Assembly: GCA_015499985.1 (NCBI GenBank)
Contig: JAAAUF010000536.1
Coordinates: 1-28,614, forward strand
Source: Haplosporangium gracile
Taxonomy: Eukaryota; Mortierellomycota; Mortierellomycetes; Mortierellales; Mortierellaceae
Reading direction: 5' to 3'
Length of the DNA: 28,614 nucleotides
Shown here: piece after piece, positions 20,235 through 28,614 of the stretch
How the letters are laid out: each line of letters starts with the position of its first letter
How positions within the stretch are numbered: the stretch's first letter is position 1
Translations under genes and position numbers: made by a program
The notes under the pieces: generated by a model
What the model was told of the DNA's origin: nothing
Seen by the model: the letters and a program-made list of their open reading frames with translations, nothing else
The model's database searches: none

Positions 20235-21840
20235 TGTACCGTTAATTTACCTTTTTTTTTTTCATCTCCTTGTTCATTGAGATGGACAATGGTTCTGAGA
20301 CTGAAAAATGAAGAGCTGAAAGAATGGAGCAAAGGTGGGGGAAACACAAGTGGACAATAAAGTAGATATTAAAGAGTGCCAATTTGCGAATATCAATGAA
20401 CTAACCATTCCATTCCACCTTCAATTGTACATAGGTGGAAAATGATCCACCCACCCATCCATCCATGAAGGGAGTCAGTCAAATGAAGAGGATGTGTATC
20501 AGTTAGAAACGCCGGGTCAGGTGGAATGAAAGGGTGGTTCAGCAATGTATGAGCAATAATTGATCTATCGATACCGACAATGTCCACCTCTTACCGAGCG
20601 CCTTTTTTCTTGTCTACTTCCACTTTTCTGCCCCTGTGCCTGCTCACCCCAGCTCTGCTGCTCCATCTCGAAATGTGAACAAAGAAATATCTCGTTGCGT
20701 GGTGCTGCATCTTAAATTTTTTGACATCTTTTTACCAGTTCCGCTTGCATCCACTTCAAACGAAATAAAATTGCTAAGCGGTAGCAGCCCTTCTCAGAGA
20801 CTGCAGTTCTCCCGCTTCTCCCGGATCTTTCAATAAACGCTGAAAGAAAAGGAGGAAGAGGATGAGAAGTAAGAAGGGTCCAAGGGGAAGAGAAAAGGAG
20901 GAAGGTAGCAAGAAAATAGGGACCTGGAACATGATCTGCTCCCCCTGCCCCTCCCTTCCCCTGTCCCTCTCCCCTTCCCTCTTCTCTCGCCTGCAAGGTA
21001 TGGACCTCAACGGTTCAGAGAAAATTATAAGGAGGGGAGATGGAATGATGACGAAAGAAGGCTACTGATAATAAACAGATAACACAAAGGAATGGAGTTA
21101 TGTGCAGGTACCTCGACCAATTTTCCTTCATTCCGGACGGTAGGGGGAAACCAACAGCGAAACTAGCGTGCGTGTGCATGTGTATTGCGGCATGTCGATC
21201 TAGGCGGTAAGCATGCCAGCAGCAGCACAGTCAGTCAGCAACATAAAAACTATGACAGCAAATAGACAGCAACAATCACAACTAGAAAATAACACAAACA
21301 GAAAAAAAATCGTTGGGAACTTCAGGCCAGGACCCGCGTCCAAAAAACAAGGCACTGCTGTAATACGTTCTGGCATTTGTTTGTTTGTTTGGTTTGTTTA
21401 TTTGTTAGTGCGTGCGAGAGAGAGAGAGGATGAAGTGCCCGAACCAAGATGGATTGGACCGTTGGATGTCCGCCCAGACCTGGGCACACCCCTTGTGTGC
21501 AACGACCATTTTTTCATATCTCTATCGCCTTGGTTGCACAAAGCTTAGAATAAACTAAATTCATATAGGCAAGGGAAGGTAGAAGTAGACTGGGGATGCG
21601 AGAATAGGTAGAGCAAGTGCAAGCGCAAAGCAGGAGAGCAAGAGAGCAAAAAAGCATAGGTAATCGCATGCGCAGATGAATCATGAATCGATACTTTTTG
21701 CCACATGTTTTAACGACGTCTATCTCTCTATCTTCAACTTATCCCCAACCAAGGTATACAGTACGCTAGATCGCCATGATTCACACATCTCCGTCTATCG
21801 CCTTTTTTTTGCACGTTTTCAGCTACGATACCACTAAAGA

Positions 21841-21868
21841 TCTCATTCCTTCAGGATCAGGAATGAGA
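21841..21868. repeat. perfect 10-bp hairpin
   Basis: TCTCATTCCT at 21841-21850 is the exact reverse complement of 21859-21868, with an 8-base spacer. It lies in the gene-poor region. It could be a palindromic binding site or an RNA hairpin, and chance cannot be excluded. Confidence 0.4.
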
Positions 21869-23922
21869 ATATGCTAGTGATTTTTTTCTCCCATTCCTCC
21901 CAACGGTCGACTGTATCTTTCATTAATGCAATTAGAATTCGTCTGACAAATTACAGTAAAATGTGCAAAACAGCCATCCCTCTCCTTTTTTCTTCTTCCT
22001 CCTTCTCCCATTATTCCACCTTCTTTCGTCTCCTCCATACCCTCTACTCGTTGCCCCTTTCTCGGCGGCTCTTCTCTTCTCTGTTCGTGAACCATTTAAA
22101 ACGCGCATCTAAACAGGAGTTCAGCTGGACTTGCTGGCTAAATGAAAGGAACAAAGTAAAGATGCGAAACAATATCCTGTCAGGGCCGCTCCCAAAGATA
22201 TGAACTGCTCTCATCCTCAGGCGAGAAAATGAAACTGGATTTGGGATAGAGCCTAGACTAAACAGAGATATGACGGTGATGAGTAGGTGGGTAGTTGGTC
22301 GGTGATTATTTTTTTCTGCTCCAGCTGAAGACCAGTGAGTTTTTCCTTTTGATAGCGAAGGCGAGAGAGAGGGGAGGAAAGTGAGCCCGGATGTGGCAAA
22401 AATGAAAAAAGCACGATCCTTCATTCTTCGTCGACTTTTCGTAGGACCAGAGAGATAGGTGACACACAGAAACATCTTTTTCATAGTGTCCTTTTTTGTT
22501 TGATTGTCATAGAATGGTCGTATGAACAACGCTGTTGATGGAAACTTATGATGTGTTGTGGTGGGGATGATGACCTAGGCTGATGTTCATCATGTTAATC
22601 AGTTGCCCCGTCAACATTGGACGGTACGCGATCCGTAAGACGCGTCTGTTTCTGATCTTGGTCGGAAGCTGCGTCTTGCCTTCGTTCGCATCTGAGTCAA
22701 TACAAAAAACAAATATGTACGAAGGGTGAGCTATGGGTCTCTTCCTCCGACCAGCGTGCATCTCTGATATCCCCCCTCCCCTCTTTCAACCCTACAGTTG
22801 CCCGAGTAGGCGGAGATGACGGAATGTTGAAAGCATTCCTTTGAGAAATTTTTGTTTGTTGTTGACGCATGGACATCAACAAACGACGGGATCTCGACGC
22901 TAATTCTATCTCCGTCCTCCCAAAAATTACCAAATTCATTTTTTTTTCTTCCTCGGACCACTTCCTCATGTCTTTTTCCCGTTGAGAGGGAGAGGTCCCT
23001 TGTGCAAAACTGAACAAGGACAATAAGATAACATAACCCCTGGACCTAGAGATGTAGCGGTGGATGCCTTCCTTTTGCGGGTAAGCGTCAGCGTGGGTTC
23101 GCGCCAGCCATGCCATGCCGGGTTGACTGGCTGTGAAAGATTGTCTGTCGGACTTGACCTAGTGAGGTGGTTTAGGAGATTGTACTCCTCTGCACTTAAA
23201 TGCAAGGTTTATTTTCAGAACTAAACAGTTCTCCGTTTTCTCACGGAATGGAAAAGAAAAACTCTTTTCCCTTTTTTTTCTATCTGCGATGCAGATGAGC
23301 TTAAAGAAGGGAAGAACACGAAAGAATAGAGGAATGTACCCAGACCAGATTAGAAACGAGGCTGAAGAGACGAGAATGAGATAAGGAGAGGGCGATGGGA
23401 AGATTCGGCGCTTGTTGGGTTGTTTAGTACCTGAAAGAGGAGGCCAAAGCGCTGAGGAAGGATTTTTTACCCATGCAAAATGCAGGTCCAAAAACTGGAT
23501 CTGGCCGGGAACAGAGGAGCTGAGAGTGAGTGTCGAAATGAATGACGTGTGGTGGCAAAATATTGTGGTTCAATTGATGCCTTGTGGTGCGTACCTGTCT
23601 ATCTAGGCTTACTGCACCTCATTTACGACGCGTCACCCCTGTCAGTCCTTATTCCTTCACACTCCTTTCTTTATCAATCTCGTAGCCGCAACTTACCATA
23701 GTCGTGTCGTAGAAAAAAAAACGCCTTTTCATGATCACCCTCAGTTACTCTAGTTCGGAAATTAATCTCTGTAAGAGCATCAACCTTGTCGATTCTTCTC
23801 TTGCTCTTTAACTACTTCTCATTCAAGTCCATCCTGCTTTTCTTTTTCCTTCTCTCTCCTCGACCTCACTCCCCACCTTCAACTCTCCCACCTTCCAAAC
23901 CACACTGCAGCTAGCTAGTCAC

Positions 23923-26383
23923 ATGGGAACACGGCACCTTCCTACTTCAAATGCTTCAGAGCATATTCCTTCCTCCACTGAACTCTTCAATAGAAAGGAT
24001 CTAATGGATTCTCGTGGCTCCGATGCCCCCTCTCCACTTCCTCCCCTGCCAGCAACAGAACCTAATGCCATTGTCCTCTCTTCTAAGTCTCAACTGATTG
24101 GTCATTCCCCTGGAATCTGCTTTAATTGTCTGCACTGTCTGAGGGAGAAGAAGAAGAGCGAGGAGGCAGAAACGAGAATAGAGGAAGAGGTAGAGGTGAC
24201 TTTAAATGTACAGGAGACAGGCCTCCAATTCTTGCTCTTGTCCCCCGGTACTCAGGACCACAAGAGCGCAGGAGCCAGCGGGTATGAAGGTGACCTTGAG
24301 AGTTTCGCGATGGCCAGTTCTTTTGCTCCTGCTACAGCCGAGCAGGTATACAAAGGCCGCGAGATTCAACCCGATCGTAGGGGTAGTCGCTCTAAGGGTC
24401 GTAGGATCTGGTTCCAAGATGTGCATGTTGTCGATGGCGAGGTTGGTACTTTGACTTTTGGCGCGAACCAAATCCTTCACGACAACGAAATCGACAAGAG
24501 CCGAGGCAAAACTGTTGCTACTCCTGAAGGTCCACCATCGCAAGAAAAGGCGGATTTTCCGTCAGGACAGGACATCCTATCAAGCCGCGATAATGTCGTC
24601 ATAGAAAGAGGAAGAGGAACACGGGAGGGGTCGATGGAGGGACGCCACATCTCGGGATCGGATTCAATAATGATGGTCAGAGTCGAGGCTGATGATGCAC
24701 CTCCGTATCAATCGTGCATCCTTGGACTGAATAGCAATAGCAAGAAGGAGGAGATGATGGATGTGGACGAGTTGATGGATTCAGCGGATGTCAATGCCAG
24801 CGCGGCCCAGGTCCAACAGGGAGAATCTGCTCAGACTAACAGGATAAGTCACTCCTTCTCCGAACCCGCTATCGAGGTTCCTAACACGATTCTCGTACCG
24901 AATCGGACACCGTCATCGACACCAACGCTCACCGAGAACCGACGATCGACTAGGAACAGCAAGGTCGCGCGTACCTGCGCTACGATCGAACCACTCTCAA
25001 CCCATTCAGCGCCTCTTTCATCTCCCCCTCAGACTTCTGTCATTCAACTGATCTCGTGCGAATGCAGACGTGTCTTCGACCTTCCGCCTCCTATTGTCAC
25101 TCCAGCAGCAGCAGCACACTTTCAAGACCCGTGCCAAAGACAGTTCACCTACGATGAGCCTATGAACTCCATTCAGACACCAACCCGTCCTCTTTCGATG
25201 GCTTCATCCTACTTTGTACCTCTGTCGTCGTTCATGCCATCGTCCTATCAAGCCTCATTCATTTCCTGGCGCGACTCGATTATCGCTCCTTCTTACGCGT
25301 CTCTTCTCCCCAGTCATACCAATATCGGTAACGAGGACGACGACGAGGACGACGAAGAAGTGGTTGGCATCCGCGATGGACCTGCTGCAGGAGTGCAGGA
25401 GACCCCAAATCTACCAAAGGAGAGGCGTTTTCCAGGACTTGGCCACAGCAACTACAACCACAACCACACTGGTAGCCATGGAGTAGCAGCTACAGCAGAG
25501 CGGTTGGCAGGTCTGGTCATGTCAACCGGTCAAGCGACATTAGACTATGTCAAGGACGCAGTGGTTCCTACAGCCATCCATCTCGCCCATCGAAGCGCAT
25601 CCTCAGCCATCGGGTTTCTGACATCCCACATCCCGGTCCCTTCATCTGTGTCGTCAATGCTGCCTCGATTCCTTGGAGACGTGATTACCGGTCGTCAAGG
25701 AGCCAGTAACGAGCACGACACCAACCATCCAGGAGCAGGTGAGACACCTGAGAGGCGACAATCACGCTCAACCATGGACAGTCGAGGACTAGGCGACCGC
25801 ATGAGTCGTTCTGCGCCTGAACTTGTCAACACAAGGACAGGAGAACCATCTCTTCCAGAGGCGGTCTACCACCGTACGCGTCGCTCAACCCACCCATCAT
25901 CACGATCGACATCATCATCCAAGACCACAACCTCAACAACGACGCCAGCTACTACCTCACCAGCCTTGACGCCGACCAATCAACCCAGAAGAGCCCGTCG
26001 AACCACCTTGCAAACCATTTCGGGTCCCGAAGGATTGGACCTTGAGACGCGTCGACGACTCGAGGCTCAAGGGTTGGCCGCCCTCGGTCTCCGAGAAGAG
26101 TCTGCTGGTCAAGGTTGGCGTAACTGGTGGGACCCTCGACGCTACGGTCTGCCGAAGTATATTGTTTGCCACGAAATTCGAATCCCTCGACCTTGCACCA
26201 CCATCTTGCTCCTGATCCTGATTGTCTGCATCGTCCGTAAGTCGTCCCTCTTTTTATTATGTTTTCTTACTGACTCAATGTATGTGTCAATTCCTCAAGG
26301 CACTAATCAGACCTATATATCTCGCTCTTGGTTCATCTTCATATCAACTCCCCCTAGTGCCAGTAGTGTTCCGTCACAAGTAG
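23923..26383 (+). CDS. unrecognised Ser/Pro-rich protein with probable C-terminal membrane anchor
   Basis: I do not recognise the family. The frame is open from ATG 23923 to 26236, where C|GTAAGT is a strong donor. With the acceptor CCCCTAG at 26357 the end reads CIV-LPVVFRHK and stops at 26383, giving 779 residues with one hydrophobic segment (about 758-776) at the extreme C terminus, a tail-anchored layout. An alternative acceptor (CTCAAG at 26299) gives 808 residues, and reading through gives 829 to 26412. The long N-terminal part is low-complexity and Ser/Thr/Pro-rich, with an acidic run near residue 470 (DDDEDDEE). An ordered-looking amphipathic stretch at about 519-590 includes LDYVKDAVVPTAIHLAH. 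A Trp-rich segment (GWRNWWDPRRYGLP) precedes the anchor. Anchoring to the ER or another membrane, with a large cytosolic regulatory domain, is inference. Coding texture (codon-scale composition, long open frame) is convincing; function is not. Confidence 0.7.
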
Positions 26384-26524
26384 ATAAATACAGAGGGTAT
26401 TCCTTTTATTGAGCAGTAGAATAAAGCATTAGTATAGGCAGAAGCACTTTTTTGATTGTGCGCAAATACAAATGAGTGGAGTACGTGAGAGTGAGTGCGA
26501 GTAAGGGAAGAGGAAATTGACCTT
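26384..26524. other. short convergent 3' region
   Basis: Only about 140 bases separate two convergent stops. AATAAA at 26420-26425 serves the plus gene (37 bases past its stop). The minus strand has AATAAA at 26405-26410, about 115 bases past the ING stop. The two 3' UTRs therefore probably overlap. Confidence 0.5.
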
Positions 26525-28244
26525 TCACTTTTTGTGAGGCTTTTTGAGTTTTTGCTGACAGTCCTTGCAGTACCACTTTCCTTTTGGTGGTGCCTTGAGT
26601 CCTGCGCACGACAAATGGAACCACTCGATCTCGCACTATTTATCGGGGAAGAAAAGCGAACGAGAGAAGATTAGTGATATGCATTTATCGTGTGAATAAA
26701 AGAGTGTAAAAAAAAATAATCCTTTAAGGACTTACGTCTTGGTTGTCGCAGGCAACCATCTCGCCGTATGATACTTGTTGACAGTAGCAGTAAAGGGGCT
26801 CGTTTGGGTCGATCGGCAGCTCGGTGAAAGACGCATTACTAAACAGAAAAGGTCAGAGATGTTGGTTAGAAAACATGGCGACCAAAAGGGACGATGGGCT
26901 GTAAAAAGTGGTAAAACATACGTCTTTTTGGCAACTTTTGAGCCGGCTGTGGTGGCAGCAGCACCTCCTGTCTTGCGCTTGTCGGAAGCAGTTGTTGCTG
27001 GGGTTGTTGGATTGGAGTTGCTCGTACTGGCAGCGTGCGACTGTTTCTTTCCTATGAATGACAAAAAACAAAAAAGGGTGCGAGGCAGCACCTGGCGCCT
27101 GGGCAGCACATGGTCAGCGATATCATTATTTCACGTTTGTGACCACTTCCAATTAATTCCGCCAGCTTGGTTTGAGCTTGGCATGAAACCTACTCTTTGT
27201 TGCTGGGGCGCCGTCTGCGTTCGATGATGTTGCTAAGCAACAGATACAGCGCACAAGTTGGCGGTTATATGTTAGTCGCTCCTTCAGGTCTTGATTGTAA
27301 TGACGCATCAAATCCAAAGTAATAACGAAAGGTATTTTTTTCAGGCTCGTACGTTTCTTATTGGATGTGGTAGTGATCGAGGCAGGAGCGCTGGTAGACT
27401 CGTCCTTGCGATCTGTAGCTGTTGTTCCTGAAGCTGCTGAGCCAGTGTTGCCAAGTCTTCCTGGCCCAATCATCTGTTCATCCTCGTATCGCTGCAAGTC
27501 GTCGTCCAGTCTCCTGACGTGTCTGTCAACCTATATTACAAAGCCGCAGGACAGGGAGAATGAGCGCACGAAACCTAACATGAAAGACCGTTGACCACAA
27601 AAGTTCCGTAAGCAGAATAGGGCACATACCACATCGTATGCTGCGGTGGCAAGCGCAACCTTTTCTTCTCCCTGTCTCAAGCTGTCGACAAGCATTTCGT
27701 TGAGTGACTGAAGTAACTTGATTCTTTCCTGAGGTGTACAGTTTTCGACATTGTCGATGAATTCCGCTGCCTTGACTCCCACTGATGCCATGATTGCTAG
27801 AGAAGTCAGAATAACAGCAGGGGCAGAGAGGTAGGTAAGTGAAGTTGTTGTACGACTTCAAAAAAGCTACCTGTCTTTCAGACGACTCTGATCGCTCCTT
27901 TCAGGTTCTAGAGTCTAAACACTTACTTTGTGCTTTGGCATCCAAGTCCTGCATCAACGTGAACTGGCGCTGGAGCTCCAGAGGCAGTGATTCGACAGCT
28001 GAGCAGAAAGAAAGAAGAAGAAAAGAGAAAGATAGTTGAAAGGGTCAGTTGTTGGTTCGTTTGTTGGCTAAGAGTGGAGAAACGAAAGTGAGTCGTAGGC
28101 GGTTGTTGGTCATTTTGTTTGGATGCAGGTGTGGACGTGTGTTAGAAGGGGAAGAGGAGTAAGGCACTCACTGTCGAGGTAGTCATCGAGATATGCGAGA
28201 GACTCTGCGGTCCTGGTAGCAGTCGATCCTGATGAGGTCTTCAT
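26525..28244 (-). CDS. ING-family PHD-finger protein (Yng2/ING4-5-like subunit of a histone-modifying complex)
   Basis: Eight exons: 28244-28172, 27998-27927, 27796-27630, 27530-27353, 27232-27194, 27051-26922, 26838-26736 and 26635-26525. All are GT-AG and in frame; 873 nt, 290 residues. The N-terminal ING helical domain starts with [20 protein letters not shown] and continues through the [14 protein letters not shown] heptad-like end. A Lys/Ser/Thr-rich disordered linker with basic patches (residues about 130-220) follows. The C-terminal PHD finger is complete: Cys237, 239, 250, 255, His261, Cys264, 277 and 280. The aromatic cage residues Tyr236 and Trp259 that read H3K4me3 in ING proteins are present. 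ING proteins are small subunits that dock NuA4/NuA3-type acetyltransferase or Rpd3L deacetylase complexes to methylated H3K4. The MVACD and PPKGKWYC segments resemble Yng2 (NuA4) most, but the complex cannot be settled from sequence alone. Exon 5 is only 39 nt. Confidence 0.92.
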
Positions 28245-28614
28245 TGTATGTTAGGTAGTGTTGTTGCGTTGAGAGGAAGGGATGGGTGGGCGGAGGTGAA
28301 GACGACGAGGTATGGAAGCGAAGAGCGGGGGGGGGAAAGTGACTTGTTCGCACTTTTTCTTGGCACTTTATCTTCGTCTTCCTGATCGCAATTGCTATGA
28401 TCACATGATGGACATTCGGAGACGCGACGTATTGGATCATCGCTACTGTAAGGGTATTTTTTAAAAATCAGTTCACAAATCATTATATAATTGAATGGTT
28501 CACAGCTTTTACAATAGCCCAAAATATAAGAAAAAGTGGCTTATTGTGAAATCTGTGAGTTTTTTCCGTAACCCGGAATACTATGACCATGAGCATGTGC
28601 ATTTCTCCCTAAGT
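28245..28614. other. upstream region of the ING gene (window end)
   Basis: Non-coding in both directions as far as I can see. Bases 28256-28345 are purine-rich on plus, with a run of Gs near 28327-28336, hence a pyrimidine-rich leader on the ING coding strand. The rest is AT-rich with no recognised element. Confidence 0.45.

Larger units (their letters stand above)
19540..23922. other. 4.4 kb gene-poor intergenic region
   Basis: I found no frame with family signatures or coding texture; the longest frames are Ser/Arg/Phe-rich artefacts of purine and pyrimidine tracts. It contains the DPBB promoter (left) and the 5' leader of the gene at 23923 (right, pyrimidine-rich at 23840-23890). Between them are scattered pyrimidine tracts (20938-20995, 21980-22075), TTTG and GA microsatellites near 21380-21430 and inverted repeats at 20132-20234 and 21841-21868. 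No tRNA B-box, rRNA or transposase fragment was recognised. Confidence 0.5.

Noticed and set aside
22044..22529. 161-codon minus-strand frame
   Set aside because: Low-complexity Ser/Phe/Arg-rich, no conserved motif, no splice-linked continuation that improves it.
23041..23110. possible tRNA B-box (GGTTCGCGCC) near 23096
   Set aside because: The GGTTCGANTC consensus is not met and no A-box or cloverleaf pairing is seen upstream.
23252..23272. 8-base inverted repeat (GGAAAAGA/TCTTTTCC)
   Set aside because: Made of A/G and T/C runs in a purine/pyrimidine-biased area, so chance pairing is likely.
1..28614. CRISPR array, integrated prophage or transposon
   Set aside because: No regularly spaced repeats, no transposase or reverse transcriptase motifs and no terminal repeats seen; the DNA is eukaryotic.

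Overview
This window is nuclear DNA from a filamentous, early-diverging fungus. A Mucoromycota lineage such as Mortierellomycotina fits best, but that placement is inference. The fungal assignment rests on a GT48 beta-1,3-glucan synthase (FKS type), a GPI-anchored GH72 glucanosyltransferase (GAS/GEL type), a fungal Tom20 sequence, many short GT-AG introns (about 60-500 nt) and pyrimidine-rich leaders before start codons. I recognise eight protein-coding genes and see no tRNA, rRNA, CRISPR or recognisable transposon.

Layout. 3-1478 (+): 3' part of a DHA2-type MFS transporter. 3862-1830 (-): five-exon gene encoding a Tom20-type mitochondrial receptor region fused in frame to a MYND-SET (SMYD-like) methyltransferase region. 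5234-4366 (-), first exon unresolved: ribosomal protein eS27. 7772-6130 (-): GH72/X8/GPI glucanosyltransferase. 7773-11879: 4.1 kb non-coding region between divergent genes. 11880-18433 (+): three-exon FKS beta-1,3-glucan synthase. 19539-18925 (-): small secreted double-psi beta-barrel (expansin/RlpA-like) protein. 19540-23922: 4.4 kb gene-poor region. 23923-26383 (+): unrecognised Ser/Pro-rich protein ending in a probable C-terminal membrane anchor. 28244-26525 (-): eight-exon ING-family PHD-finger protein.

How the genes relate. The glucan synthase, the GH72 enzyme and the DPBB protein all act on the cell wall: FKS makes beta-1,3-glucan, GH72 elongates and branches or remodels it outside the membrane, and the DPBB protein is a secreted possible wall-loosening factor. 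FKS and GH72 are head to head and share one intergenic region. The other genes (mitochondrial import/methylation, ribosome, chromatin) look like ordinary housekeeping neighbours.

The most unusual item is the Tom20-MYND-SET fusion. All five exons join in frame with consensus splice sites into a 478-residue reading frame. Its SET motif also carries Met where the cofactor-contacting Asn normally sits. All exon boundaries here were inferred by eye from splice consensus, frame and family conservation, with no transcript data.
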